Positions 1 to 11,937 of a DNA stretch of 64,000 bases are shown piece after piece. The stretch is from Mytilinidion resinicola (taxonomy: Eukaryota; Ascomycota; Dothideomycetes; Mytilinidiales; Mytilinidiaceae), in the NCBI RefSeq assembly GCF_010093595.1, contig NW_022985439.1:2872479-2936478 (forward strand), in the 5' to 3' direction. The notes beneath the pieces are model-generated. The model was not told where the DNA came from, did not search any database, and saw only the letters and a list, made by a program, of their open reading frames with translations. Both the position numbers and the translations under genes were made by a program. The first letter of the stretch is position 1; every line of letters starts with the position of its first letter.

Positions 1-113
1 CTCACGCCTCTTGTCCAGCACGAATCGTGCTTCAAGCTCCAAGGCTCCTCGAGCCCGCCCTGCGCCTCCCGCGGGCTCAGCGTCTCGCCAAGATGCCTGA
101 GGAGATCAAGGCC

Positions 114-155
114 CTGGCACCTGGCATCTGGCACCTGGCACCTGGCACCTGCATG
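114..155. repeat. 7-bp tandem repeat (CTGGCAC)
   Basis: The unit CTGGCAC runs from 114 to 148 in five copies (the second reads CTGGCAT), followed by a degenerate sixth. It is a short minisatellite. Nothing else is recognisable in 1-337, which lies downstream of the first gene's stop codon. Confidence 0.75.
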
Positions 156-337
156 GTCCGGACTGTTTGGTCCCGTGACAAGGCTAGTGGCTTGCTTGTT
201 CTGCTGTTAATCACACCCCTGAGTAGGTTGCATGAAAGACACAGCCACGAAAGCAAATATTAATCACTATGTAGAGTATTCTATTAGAGGGGGTTTACGG
301 CTTCCAAATACTCCACCACTTATGGCATAGGGGCCTC

Positions 338-3145
338 CTAGGCAAAAAGCCGTGAGACTGAACGGCAACCGAAGTACGAGCCATCACGCTGCTTTAGCTC
401 CCCTGCTGAATCTTTGAACAACCTCTTCATCCCCCTTTGCTTGCAATTTTGAGTCTTTCGGCAGTGCTTCCAGAAATCGTGTTTGTCCGAATATCCCACT
501 GCTTGGATGAATTCATCACTGTCCTCTTCATCCAGATTGTCGCCGTCGTCGGCGGGGTCAATCTCGCCGGTCCTGCAGGGGAAGTTCTGGTATTTGCTCG
601 TGTCGCCCCACCCGTCGGTGATGTACCAGCCGTCTCCCTTCGATGAATGGACAAGGAGTGCGCCGTTCGGCGACCTCGCGATGGGAAGATTGAACTGGAA
701 GCCAGCCGAGAGCCCAACACCGTATTTTTCTGTTGCGCTCAGCATACCCTCGTACGCTTGATCGGCCCAACCATTGGTCTGATTCTTCGTACCCTCCATG
801 GTGACGTCTTCGAATCCCATTTTCCTGTAATGCCACCAAGACTCTCGCACGATAGCCTGCATCATTCACTGTTAGCCACAAATACAAGGAGATGCGAGCG
901 CATAGCCTCACTTCTGGCGTAATGCCATTGCCAGCAATGCCGTCGTCCCACTCCGGATGGGTTAGTAGTTCCATACCCGGCGGGCTGCGCACCATAGTCG
1001 TAGCCATCTTTTGCCATCTGATCCTTTTAAACCAGATTAGCAAGGGCTTGTAGCGCTAAGCAAGGAGAAGTTACCAGTAGATATGGAATAGTAGGTTTGG
1101 CCACTCCTCTAAGCACACTTTCGTGCGTTTCCTACCCTGGTCGTGATGGCTCGGGACACCTCTGTTATCGTCTGTACAGTTTCCCTCTGCGTCAGCTACG
1201 ACAATGTAAGCTCCCTCCAACCGCCAGGCCCAGTTTACGGACAGCCCACGGAAGAATCGGTCCGTGCTCGCCTTAATTCTGCTGGCCGCCTCTGGTATAA
1301 TGCCGAAGTAGAGCCTATAGAACACGCGTTAGTAGCTGCCACCCAATAGAATTCAGATTAGCAATCGTACCCCGTCTCTATCTCATCCACAAGACCTGCG
1401 CCACTCCTCATCATAGCTTCTCCAGAAGTCCTTATTGCAGCGGCAAGTCCCTCTCCTGTATTGCTGACAAAGGATTCCCAATCTGCCTCCGTATCGTGAA
1501 CCATATTACTGTCCAACTTTAGCTAAGAGGTCAGCGCCAAAAACCTTTGCCCGCACATACCTGACTCCTGCCATCAAGATGGATTTGACGCCCGTGCCTG
1601 CCGCGATCACCGAACCCATCCCACCGAGGATATTTCTAGTCATATCGACCGGAACTGTCAGGGCTTTTTCCAATTTTTGTGCGGTTTTCAGGGCTTCTCC
1701 TCCGACTTTCGCCGCCTGCGTCGCCCCCGACATCGACCCAGCTAATCCCGCTCCCCCCGCAGAAACTGGTGAAAGCGCGGAAGAACCCCAAGCAGCGACC
1801 GACGCTGCAACAGCAATGACCGAGAAGATAATTTGCATCAGCATTTTCTGGCGGCTTTGGTCGTCGACGAGACCTTCCATCTGTCTTTCGACCGACGTAA
1901 ACTTGTTGATGAAATTCTTGCTGTTGGCCGTCCAGTAAGCCCAGGCCGTCTCGACCTGTTCGATGAAAAACTCCTGCCGTCCCGTCATGATAGAAAACGT
2001 CGTAAAGAAGTACCACGCCTTTCGGCGATCGTCGTCGTCCGAATTAGGATTCATCACATCGTTACACCGGAAAGCCTACTTCGAGTTAGATCGCGTGCTA
2101 GAATGCTCTAGGCCGGGAGAGAAACAAACCCTGCATTCTTTGGTCATGTCGCATCCCCAGTCATCGATGGAAAAATCGGGATAGTAAGATTTTCTGATCC
2201 AATATATGAAACCGTCCGAGGTCGCGTTCCACATTGCGTTCACGGTCGCCTTCGAGGTTGCGTTCAAGGTCGTGTCCGGGATTTCGTTCGAGGTCGCGGT
2301 CATATTGTTGAAAATAGCGACCTTATTTTCCAACCACTCGCTGCCGTTGACTTTGCGCCACATCTCTCTACTCAATGGTTCCCACCCACAGCCTGAACCA
2401 TCCAAGTGGCTTGCAGTGGCAACAATGTATTTCGCAACAAGTGAGTTTGCGAGGGTGTCCCAGAAGCCTTGCTGGTACGACCCAGACGTCTGTGCAATAG
2501 CCAAGGCGTTGGTATAATTTCGCGGATCCGGAAAAATCTCAATATTTCCCCGATAAGTAACGTTGGCTTCGCCGGCACCTTTAAGATAGCTGGAACTGCG
2601 GCCTTCGGCGCTATGCACCACAAGTTGGGCAAGGTCCTCGGATCCTAACTGAAAGCCAAGCAGGTAGTCTGAAGATTTATTGTCACCTGCTAGAGGATTA
2701 TAGTTGTGTTTTTGAACTGCCCACCATATTTTGTCGTAATGTCCTCGGGAGCAATCAGGTCCAACATCCGAACATTTGTACTTGTATTCGGATTCTTTTA
2801 CTGTTCTTAAAGTGGCCGAGGGAGACGATGCGGACTCGGCGGTAGTAGAAGTAGACGATGCGGCCTTGGAAGGCTTAGAGGAAGACGTGGATGACGAAGA
2901 GGACAATGCGGCCTTGGCAGGCTTAGAGGAAGACGCGGACGACGGAGAGGCTACAAATGATTTAGTTTCTGTCCCTACACGTTAAATAGGGACGATATCT
3001 AACGTTGTAGTGGCCGAGGGGAGTCGGGCATAAGTTGTCGTGGCAAGAAGTCCGCTATAGCAGTTTCGAAAACAAGAAACGACACAAGAAGTGTCCTAAA
3101 ACTCCAGGGGCTCCGATGATATGGGCAGGCCCGCATCTTAACCAT
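338..3145 (-). CDS. Secreted protein of unknown function, seven exons, 828 aa
   Basis: Exons by eye: 3145-3004, 2950-2130, 2075-1561, 1508-1371, 1314-1075, 1023-912 and 856-338. All introns are 51-56 nt GT-AG and the summed length is 829 codons including the stop. The ATG at 3145 opens a signal peptide with hydrophobic core LLVSFLVFETAIA ending near residue 31. A Ser-rich linker follows with a duplicated SSSKP(A/S)KAA unit, then a Cys- and N-glycosylation-rich domain. Around residues 402-435 lies a long Ala/Gly/Ser-rich hydrophobic stretch (IIFSVIAVAASVAAW then small-residue repeats) that could span or insert into a membrane. The C-terminal half has further Cys and Trp residues (GDGWYITDGWGD, DFWKHCRKTQNC). 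I do not recognise a characterised family. It may be a cell-surface or effector-like protein. The least certain junction is the intron at 1074-1024. Confidence 0.75.
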
Positions 3146-4302
3146 GGCCTTTCATTCAGCCACCTTGTGATCGAGAGTGAGAGGAAGGGTTGAAGGCAAG
3201 GACACTGGATGAGATAGGTTCAAGTTTAACAAATCGAGGAGATGCCGTTTAATTAATGTTGGGGGATTCATGTCGTATGATCTAGAATACAAAATACGGA
3301 TAGATGATGGAGGACCGTAGACGCAAATAGAGCTATCTTAGTTGTCCGTATCAAGGCCGATTCTAGACTGAGCAGTGATGTTATTAGACTGGACCAATCT
3401 GGAGGTGGACTGGAGGGAGGCACCAAAAAAAACATCGGACTAGACGAAGATTCTATTCAGACCGCATGGATTTCATGCTACGGATGGTCCACGGAGCTCC
3501 AATGGCTTGAAAGTCCGCAATTCTTAGTCTCTAATTAGTCCGCTTAACTTATCACGTGACGCTCATTTGCTATCACTAACAAATCTCGCTGGAGTAGCTA
3601 CTCTACAACCTGACACAGCCTTTCTATTAGCATAAAGATCTGGCGCAGAAGCCGTAGTCCTAGCCAAGGACGAGATGGAAACGGCAGTTTAGAATATCTC
3701 CAGGGCTGTACTTATTATCTTTACACAGTAAGATTTCCTACGCGAAACTATTCTAGGTAGCTTACTCCCGTCGTGCCAGGAGCTCCACAGCGATTTCTAG
3801 TGAATCATGTGCATTTGAGGCTTCGTCCAGTCCATTAACATCACCAAAAATAAATCTGACTGAGAGGTCCCGTGACAAAATCTCTTCCTGCTGAGGCTAA
3901 GTTTAGTCTAGTAGTCAAATTCCATCTCGTATATGTACATATAATTAGTGTTTAATTAGTGTTTAGACGTCGTTTCTTGACGTGACGAACCATGGATGGC
4001 AAAATTCACGACTAAACATAGCCAGGTGATTAAAATTTTAACATGGGACGCAGTCCTATGTTATGGTGACTCTGGAGCGTTCTAGCTGATACGAAGATAG
4101 ACGAGCCACAATGTCTCGGTTACCCTCGCAACCTCGCATGAATGAAACGTATTTTTCTCATCAAATCTCTCGCACATTTACTCTTCGAACCAGCAGTATT
4201 GTCTATTGAAGACTTTTTTGCTTTTCATCACGACTCAGTATCATATATCATTCTCCGAGAACACACCTTTCTTCCAGCTTCCCAGACCGCCGAGCTCCCC
4301 CA
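3146..4302. other. Intergenic, no gene seen
   Basis: No convincing coding frame on either strand. The stretch is moderately AT-rich. A 25-bp imperfect palindrome at 4039-4063 (arms TAACATGGGAC and GTCCTATGTTA, one mismatch) is the only structure noticed. Confidence 0.5.
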
Positions 4303-4647
4303 ATGCCAACTCCTACACCAAACCCATTCTTCTTCACGGAATCCCGATTGAGTCGGTGTTTATTTTCCATTGGCGACGCTATCACCAGTGCCGTCATCGG
4401 CGCCATGTGCGTCGGCTTCGTAAAGCGGTTTTTGAACACCAAAGTGGAGACGGAGAAATCGCAACCTTATAAACCAATTATTCCAGGCAAAAGCACCAAA
4501 AGACCAACACCTGGTGTCACAGAGCTTCCAGCTCAGGATCCTGATCCATCGGCACTGCCAGCCAGAAGCACAAAACGAAGACCAGTTCTTCCGGCATTGG
4601 ATATCCTAGAGATCAACGCAGAGTTCATTAAGGATATACAAATATAG
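4303..4647 (+). CDS. Small hypothetical protein, 114 aa, one possible membrane segment
   Basis: An ATG-initiated open frame of 114 codons without introns. Residues about 18-45 (SIGDAITSAVIGAMCVGFVKRFL) form a hydrophobic helix followed by basic residues, as in small membrane or mitochondrial proteins. The C-terminal half is Pro/Lys/Arg-rich with a repeated (G/R)STKRxP motif. I recognise no family, and the frame could be non-coding. Confidence 0.35.
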   Translation: MPTPTPNPFFFTESRLSRCLFSIGDAITSAVIGAMCVGFVKRFLNTKVETEKSQPYKPIIPGKSTKRPTPGVTELPAQDPDPSALPARSTKRRPVLPALDILEINAEFIKDIQI

Positions 4648-6009
4648 ACGTTGCAGGCTTATGACACGTCGGAAATGGATGACTATCACCGAATCTGCTC
4701 CTTGGTGTTAGGCTCTATACATCGTTCATATTGAAGACAGCTATAAATCCAGCTTGCGACACATTTTTGCCTCTATGATATTGAGAGTGGCGGATGTGTG
4801 AAGCTATGGCGAAGGAGGCTGGGCTCTGAAGCACCCAGCACCCAGCATCGCTTCAGCGAGGATTTTGAGGTGCGATCGAAGCAGTATTCAAGCACCCTAC
4901 CTTTGTAGATTTCTGACGTTCGAGAAGCAGGTCAGGTCGACGGTCCTCGAATTTGGAAGTGTTCAAATTTGATCCTTTCCGCTGCCCACAATATTTCAGG
5001 AACCGCTTGCTGGACTGTACTCGAAATTTCAAGAAGACTGAAAGGATTGGCGAATCTGCGTTCCTTGGGGATGCTGTAATCTATGCAACACCTTGCTGTT
5101 GCGTTCTCACTCGCCACCAAAAGAGCCCTCCGAGGGCTTAAGCATCTTCGCCATCTTGCGCTTGGGCACATCGATCTCGGATATGGTACCTTCTGCAGCC
5201 CGATTCGGAGCTCTTGCACGAATCTGCTATGGTGTCTCGAAGCAGAACGCGAACGCGAGAGTCTGTGGGTTCTAGAACTGAGCACACCACAGGAGGATTT
5301 GGATGGATAGTAGGGCTAAATGCTTTGGCCCTCTTCTAACCTATGCTTCGACTTGTTTGAGATATACATACGGACGACGTTGTTGCATGCGTTTACTTTC
5401 TTTTATTTGGGATAGCTTGAAACTTTCATATGTTAGTTTTGCGAGAAGCCTCTCAGAAAAGTAGCTTAGCCAACCCTCGCTCGTCTGCCTTATACAGACA
5501 GCGTGCCTGAAAGGTCTCATAATGGAACGATCACCATTTCCATTATATATCCGTGAACTACCCAACATTGAATACATGACTCAGGCTGTTTTGTGATGGA
5601 CGGAGACCTACCTTTGTACGATGCTTGATTACTTACAACCGTGACTTTCATAGCATCTTGTCGAATTCTTACCTACAACGCAAGGAATCATCACTAAAAT
5701 CACACACTAGCATTTCGCCTTACTGTATCTGTCACCTCTAATCCCACCCATATTTTTTATCAAAACACATCAAATCAGGCTAGCGCGCTTCTGTCGCGTC
5801 GCGTCCAGACATCGTTATCAACAATGTCGCTCCCCTGCGGCCTCCCCTCCTTCATCACCACTCCGGCAATAAACTTGAATATATCATCCCAGAACTTACA
5901 GCCATCCACTCACCAAACCCTTCGACCTACCACTCGCATTTCCTCACGCGCAAACTCCTCAATCCATACACCCAACCTCTACCAAACCCACCCGCCAACC
6001 ACGATCGCA
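4648..6009. other. Intergenic, no gene seen
   Basis: Short open frames on both strands here have no family signature. Positions 5700-6009 are C/A/T-rich with many CCA and ACC words and look like the promoter and 5' leader of the small basic gene that starts at 6010. Confidence 0.45.
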
Positions 6010-6180
6010 ATGGCTGTCAGCTCCGCCGCCAAAGCCGCAATGCAGAAGGGTCGCATCGAAAAGGCGAGAGCCAAGGCGGACAAGAAGGCCGCTGCGCAGA
6101 GGCGGGCGGCGGTTGCGCGGGAGGCGAGGTTCGGCAAGACGACGAGGACGGGCTCGAAGAAGGCTGCGGCTAAGGAGTAG
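6010..6180 (+). CDS. Small Ala/Lys/Arg-rich basic protein, 56 aa
   Basis: The frame from the ATG at 6010 encodes MAVSSAAKAAMQKGRIEK followed by Ala/Lys/Arg-rich helix-like sequence ending KKAAAKE. The strongly biased codon choice (GCG, AAG) and dense basic helix look like a real small protein. An in-frame ATG at 5824 would add 62 Ser/Thr/Pro-rich residues. I prefer 6010 because the extra part reads like a leader. The function is unknown, and a single basic alpha-helix that binds nucleic acid is possible. Confidence 0.45.
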   Translation: MAVSSAAKAAMQKGRIEKARAKADKKAAAQRRAAVAREARFGKTTRTGSKKAAAKE

Positions 6181-7167
6181 GAGGCGCGATACGTATAGAG
6201 GGATGTGGGCAAGCGATGCGAGAAGGGAATGAAGAGCGTCATCGTTGTAGTCGACAATCACGAAGCATGAGGTGGAGGACTGGGATGCGAAATGGTGGTC
6301 GTTGAGGCGCTTTGACGAGGGCGATACCCGTGCGTGTCCGGGGTTGTTTTGGGTAGTTCCTTTTCTGGGAGGAGGGAAAGGGCTACAGTGCGTTCAGGTT
6401 CACCGTTTTCAATTCCGTATGGTCAGTCTTCCTATTCAGTCAGTCATTGTCGATACCAGTGGTTATTCGGAGTAATCTCTATTTGTCGAAGTCAGTCAGA
6501 ACCTCTGCCTGCTTTATGGAAAACGAAAGATTTACCTGGCGTCGAGGAAACAAGGCGCAGGGAACAAGAATGAGATGCAAAACGATGGACTTGGGATCCG
6601 AAATGTGCTATAAGACATGTTGAAGTCTTGTGATACTCACGTGAAAGATTCTGAGGCTTACCCATAGCGCATGTTCGTTACTTATACGAGCCTACGAGTA
6701 CTACTCCACCAGAATTTAGGTTGACCTCTGCTATTTCATTTGATTTCATCTGGTCATGGGATGATGTGTACGCTACAGCTTCTTTCGATGCGCATACGAT
6801 ATGGCACTCAGTTGATGCTTCCCAGCCTAGGTTCAGTATTCAATGTCGATCTATTCCGGGCGATGTCATTATCCTTCCTTTTTTGCTGTGGCAGCTGCTC
6901 ACGGTTCCTCCTTTCCACTAATGGAGCGAATATGTAACCAAAGCTGTCGCATAATTCTAGTTCAGAATTGACAGTGCTTGACAACCACCACCGCAAGGTA
7001 CATTTCCTCCGCCGAGAATCTCTTGCGGGTGAGCCATTTCTCTCTCCGCAAGGCGTTTTCAAAATATGGTAAGAATTGTACGATCTATTTACAGGTCACC
7101 CTCTGTTGCTATCTCTTTCATATATGTAATGTCGGTCTCATTGAATCACCTCCCCCACCACTTCAAA
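6181..7167. other. Intergenic, no gene seen
   Basis: This stretch holds the 3' side of the small basic gene and the 3' flank of the P450. No coding frame with family features was seen. Confidence 0.45.
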
Positions 7168-9025
7168 CTATCCTTCCTTCATCCTCGGCGTAAAACAAAG
7201 AAACATATCCCCCAATTCTGTCGTGAAAATGTCCTTGGACTCCTCTAGCAAAGTCGTCCCATCTTCACCCGGTGCAAAACTAACGTCGAATTTGGTGATC
7301 AACTTTGCCGTCACCGTGCGGACTTCTTGCAGTGCAAGTTGTTTGCCGATGCATGAGTATGCGCCTGTGCGAATCCATAAGCACGAAACAGCTTCGTGGG
7401 AACACGAATGGTACTGACCTGACGAGAACGGAATAAACGCGTCTTTCCTCTTGACCATCTCCGACTTTGAGTACCACCTCTCCGGGATAAACTCGTGCGG
7501 CCGTTTGTAACACTCCTCGGCTACGCGCTCATTAGCTTCCTATACAAATTTCAGATCTCGAATCAGACACTCACATCTCCCCATAACGTAGCTAGGCACA
7601 AACACGGTCACCAAACCCGGCACTTTCTTCCCTCCCACATCCATCCCCTCCGGCGGCGTCATCCTCTGCAGCCCCGACGGCACCGGCGGATTCAACCTTA
7701 ACGCCTCATTGATCGCCCCATTCAAATGCGGCAGATCCCTCAATGCCGCCTGCAAACTCTCATTCTCATCCACATCCACCTCCTCCAGCTCCTTTCTCAA
7801 CTTCCCAATCTCCTGCGGATACTTCGCAAGATAATGAAACAAAAACGTCAGCGTCGCCGCCGTCGTATCACTGCCCCCGACGATAATCAGCCTCGAATCC
7901 CCCGCCGCCCACATCCGGTTCACAAATGGATCGCTCGACATGGGCGGGCTGTTGATCAGCCAGTGCGCAATGTCCGGCTTCTCGACTTTCATCTTCGTCC
8001 GCTCGATCATCTGGTTCTCGCACCAGGCGACAAATGCCTTGTAGTCGGCGCTGATGATCGGCATGCGGGTTAGGATTCGGAACACCCAGACTGCAGGCGA
8101 TAGCAGCCCGAATGCGCCTTGGGCTTTGTTGAGGAGGTCGATGGCGAAGTGCGATTTCCCATTCTTGAGCATGTCGAAGGACTTGCCGAAGGCGAGGTCG
8201 CCCATGACGTCGAAGCTGTAGTAGTTCATCCAGCGCGACGCGTTGAGGGGCTTGCCGGAGAAGGCGGCAATTTGGGAGACGAGAAGGTCGGCGTAGTTGA
8301 CGACGCGAGGCTCGTAATCGCGGAGGGCTAGGGGTAGAGAGTGGATTAGTTGGACGATGCGAGAAGGGAGCATGAAGAGGAGAGTTACCTTTGGCGCCGA
8401 AGCCCTTGTCCCAGGCGGATCTGCGGCGGCGGTCGTGCTCGGCCTTGTTGCGGTTCTGGTGCATGGAGACGAGCGGCATCGAAATATCGTACCACGGGGC
8501 TTTGGTGCATTTGGTTCGCGGGCCGTAGATGAGTTCGACGGCATCCGGGTCTGCGATCGAGAGTTCGGTTGGACCTTTGATTTAAAGTCAACTCTCTAGT
8601 CATGAGACTAGCTGGAAGCCCTTACCAGTGCGCACGTATTTGCCGTATTTGGCATGCCAGGTCTGCAATTGCTTGTGGTTGTCCTTATTGGAGAGTTTCG
8701 AGACGTGCCATAACTTGGAAAGCTTGGCTGAAAATGGTCCTGGATACCTACGCAGTCGATGGAAGAATACGCGATATAGGAGCATACTCGTGAAGAGAGG
8801 CGTCAAATAGGCAGCAAGCAAAAGAGCGACTATCTCAGACGCCTCTAACACCGTGCTATCATTCAAATAGACCAGACCAGCAGTCATCGTCGGTGGAAGC
8901 AGCAACGCCGCTTGGAAAAGCGCCATCGCTTCCATATGGTGTTCGCCATTGATGAAATAGGCCAGGTGAGAAACAAGACCAAGAAAGGCCGCAGCTGGCA
9001 CAAGAGCAGGAAGATTGAGAGTCAT
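7168..9025 (-). CDS. Cytochrome P450 monooxygenase, 550 aa
   Basis: Exons: 9025-8626, 8574-8389, 8327-7575, 7535-7419 and 7364-7168. The N-terminus has two or three hydrophobic segments and then the YPGP hinge, so it is an ER-anchored class II fungal P450. Hallmarks in order: I-helix GGSDTTAA (about residue 346), K-helix NEALRLNPP with ExxR, FIPERW, and the heme loop PFSSG/AYSCIGKQLA, split by an intron, with Cys near residue 490. FSSGxYxCxG in place of FxxGxRxC occurs in several fungal P450 families. The intron at 7574-7536 would be only 39 nt; it is needed to remove an in-frame TAG and keeps the frame. The substrate is unknown. Benzoate-hydroxylase-like or tryprostatin-hydroxylase-like relatives come to mind but are not established. 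It heads cluster 1. Confidence 0.88.
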
Positions 9026-9049
9026 GTTGCAATGAGAGAATAGTACAAA
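9013..9049 (-). promoter_or_regulatory. Start-codon leader shared with the acyl-CoA dehydrogenase gene
   Basis: From the first 13 coding bases to 24 bases upstream of the ATG, this stretch matches 15264-15300 at 32 of 37 positions without gaps. It has two identical blocks: 13 bases covering ATGACTCTCAATC and 11 bases TTTGTACTATT. Both genes therefore begin MTLN. Unrelated genes would not normally share this. Confidence 0.75.
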
Positions 9050-9570
9050 GTTTCAGAAGACGATAGACCGAGCACCTCCTGGGCATTAAGAATAATGAAA
9101 TACCGTGGTGCTAACCTGATCGGGTAGAATCCGGAGTAAAAAGCTCGCGTTTTCCCCGCAACCTGGTGATTGCCCCGGACCCCATGTTCAACACGCCACG
9201 AACTTTGCCCTGGGTGGAGATTGGGCCGAGAATTGAGCCATGGACCACGGTAGTCGGGCAGCACGAGATCTGTGGGCGTCAAGGATAGCGGAATGTGCCG
9301 AGTAGCATAGAAGGGCTTAGCATTACCTTAGTCAATGGTAATGAATATCAATATGGTCGCCTTGGCCGTTGTCTTGTATATTGATATGAATAAAATAAGT
9401 CCTTCGCTCAAGGTGGTAAAACCTCTCTTTAAGCATCGTATAAATTTACTTCTGAGGTATCAGTGAGTCTCGAAACTATTCACGTAGGTCGAATTATTGA
9501 TATGTATAGATATTTGTGTTTGTTTGGTTGTTGAAGAGTGGGCACTGGTGTATGGTATTGCGAATGCTGT
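9050..9570. other. Intergenic: P450 promoter and ALDH 3' flank
   Basis: About 520 bp with no coding frame. It separates the P450 start from the aldehyde dehydrogenase stop, both genes on the minus strand. No motif was recognised beyond the shared leader. Confidence 0.5.
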
Positions 9571-11178
9571 TTACGAACGACGATGGTTGAGGAATACGGT
9601 CTGCGTATTGCAGTAGCCTCGTAACCCATCAAGGCCCCATTCGCGACCAATCCCGCTTTGCTTCTGACCTCCAAACGTTGCTGTAGGTTTGATGCCCAAA
9701 TGCTCGTTGATCCATACACTGCCCACCTCTAAGGATTCACCAATGCGAAGTGCCCTGTCGATATCTTTGGACCAAACCGAAGCACCCAGCCCCATGTCAG
9801 TGTCATTGGCTCTTGCGAGAACTTCGTCTTCCTCTGACCATTGCAAAAGAGGGACTACCGGCCCAAACGGCTCTTCCACAACAATCTTACTGTCATCGGA
9901 GGGGTTGTCGATAACGGTTGGCTGGATGAAAAGACCAGATGTATCCGTGTCAATGACCTGCCCACCGGTTGCAATTTTCTGGCCGGAAGAGTTGACGTCG
10001 TCGAGGAAGGTTTTGACGCGGTCGTATTGCAATTTATTTTGGACGGGACCCAGAAAGACATCCTTCTCAAAGCCATTTCCGACCTTGAAGGCCTTGACGC
10101 ATTCGACGAAGGCGTCACGGAATGGGATATAGATGTCTTTGTGGACATAGATGCGCTTGATCGCGATGCAAATTTGGCCCGAGTTCATAAAAGCCATTGC
10201 CGCGATCTGAGGGGCCACGGTCGCAATATCAATGTCTGAGCAGATGATGGCAGGGTCGTTTCCTCCCCTATTGAAGTATCAGCACCGGTATTACCTACAT
10301 AGCATTCGAGACGACTCACAGCTCCAACGTAACTCGAGTAAGGGTCTTGCTGGCGCTCTCCATTACCCTCTTGCCTGTTGCCGTAGAGCCTGTGAAGCTG
10401 ATCTTGTCGATACCGGCGTGGGCAGTAAGCCAGGGACCAAGACTGTCATCACCGCTGAGGACCTGAATCACACCGGGAGGGAAGAACTTCTGCGCAAGCT
10501 CAACGAGCTTGATTCCACAGTAGGGTGTAAACGGCGAAGGTTTGACGATGATGCAATTTCCTGTCATGACGGCAGGGGCGATTTTACCGCAAAGCAGCAT
10601 GATGGGGACTAGTAATGTCAGTGATTACGCTTCTTAGTGCAATAGAGAAAGGTTTCTTACAGTTCCAGGGAACGATGCCGACTGCAACTCCGAGCGGGGT
10701 GTAACGAGTCTTGACCAGCTTGTCAGGCGTATCATCAACGACCTCAAACGGCATCTCGAGCGCGCAAGTTCCAGCAAGCCAATATGCCCCAAAATCGACC
10801 TCTTGTTCGGCAAAGAAAGTCTGTAAAATATCAGTCTCCTACCAGACATCGACGCCTAGGACTCCGTACCGCTTTGCCTTGCTCCTTCGTCAGCAATTCG
10901 CCAAATTCCGATTTCAAAGCTGTGAACGCGGCAGAAAGGGCCATCAACTGCGCTTTTCTATGCTCCAGAGGGGTTTTACTCCAGCTTTTGAAAGCCGTGC
11001 GGGCTGCTTGGATGGCTGCGTCCACATCCTGCGGTGTTGAGACGGGGCAGGGCCAGAGCTGTTCATTCGTGGCTGGGTTGATGGCACGCCTCGTGGATTT
11101 TGTATCGGTCAGTTTGCCGTCGATAACGTTACGAAAGCTCGAGAAGTCGAGGTCTTTGACGATACCATTGGTAGCCAT
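9571..11178 (-). CDS. NAD(P)-dependent aldehyde dehydrogenase, 484 aa
   Basis: Exons: 11178-10870, 10820-10661, 10608-10320 and 10267-9571, giving 485 codons with the stop. This is the complete ALDH fold: VGIVPWNFP, the cofactor-binding FTGSTATGKRV, the general base in TLELGGNDP (Glu about 251), the catalytic nucleophile in NSGQICIAIKR (Cys about 285), and EEPFGPVVP. It has no targeting peptide, so it is probably cytosolic. It oxidises an aldehyde to the carboxylic acid. Next to an alcohol dehydrogenase and an acyl-CoA ligase it fits the second step of an alcohol to aldehyde to acid to acyl-CoA route. The overall sequence suggests the salicylaldehyde/benzaldehyde-type fungal ALDHs, but the substrate is inferred only from context. 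Confidence 0.93.
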
Positions 11179-11937
11179 AATGATGGGAACTTTTCACGGT
11201 CGCGCTTTTGGTGACGTATGATGATCGCAAAAAGTGTTCATATCGCCTTGGGACTACATGGCCGTCTTGTAGCTCACGCTGGCGTGCCGTATCATGCTTC
11301 AAGCTCCGCGAAGGAACCTAATTGAACCGTGAACCGAGGGTCAAGAATGCAAGGGTAGATTACGAATCTACATTGTGTGGAAGGCAATAATTGGCCACTT
11401 GAAGTGCACCATATTCAGTATTCCAGGCCATTGAAACACTCAGGCGAAAATAAAGAGCGAGATGCGATGAGGTGAGATGCGACGAGAAGCTGATGCAGGT
11501 ACACTTGAGACGAGAGGAGAGGATGATGCGGAGATGGGGCGTAATGTACTCCGTAATCTATCCTTACGCTAGCCTACCTAGGTAATCTAGTGCCCGGTCG
11601 TTCCATTCCCCTTGCGGTTCCTCCAACGATTCATGACTGTCCCACTCTCCCCGCATTTCCCCACGGCACCACCTTCTCTCCCCACGACAGCTGCCCCTCG
11701 CCTCTTCCGAACCGCTTTGCTAGCCTTACCGCGGCTGAAATGATGGTTCCTGGGCTCGATAATGCCGCTATGGAGCATCATCTGATGTGCAACGAGTGTG
11801 TGGCTGAGTCCAAGCCCACGAATGCCTTCAGACTGCTCTTATATCCCCACTTCTTGAGTTGGTCCTCCTAGCCTCACTCGCAGTTTTCTGGTGCCTCCGT
11901 CCATTGATCAAGCCCCACCATCCCCGAAGCTATAGCC
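11179..11937. promoter_or_regulatory. Divergent promoter region, ALDH / alcohol dehydrogenase
   Basis: The 759-bp space lies between two divergently transcribed and functionally linked dehydrogenase genes. An open frame at 11590-11871 has no family features and is probably leader sequence of the plus-strand gene. I identified no specific operator. Confidence 0.5.

Noticed and set aside
4039..4063. 25-bp imperfect palindrome
   Set aside because: Isolated, one mismatch, and no gene or second copy nearby; not enough to propose a function.
4932..5285. Overlapping open frames on both strands between 4.9 and 5.6 kb
   Set aside because: Arg/Ser-rich translations on both strands and no domain, intron signals or plausible start.
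11590..11871. Open frame of 93 codons upstream of the alcohol dehydrogenase
   Set aside because: Low-complexity Pro/Ser content and its position in the divergent promoter suggest leader sequence rather than a gene.
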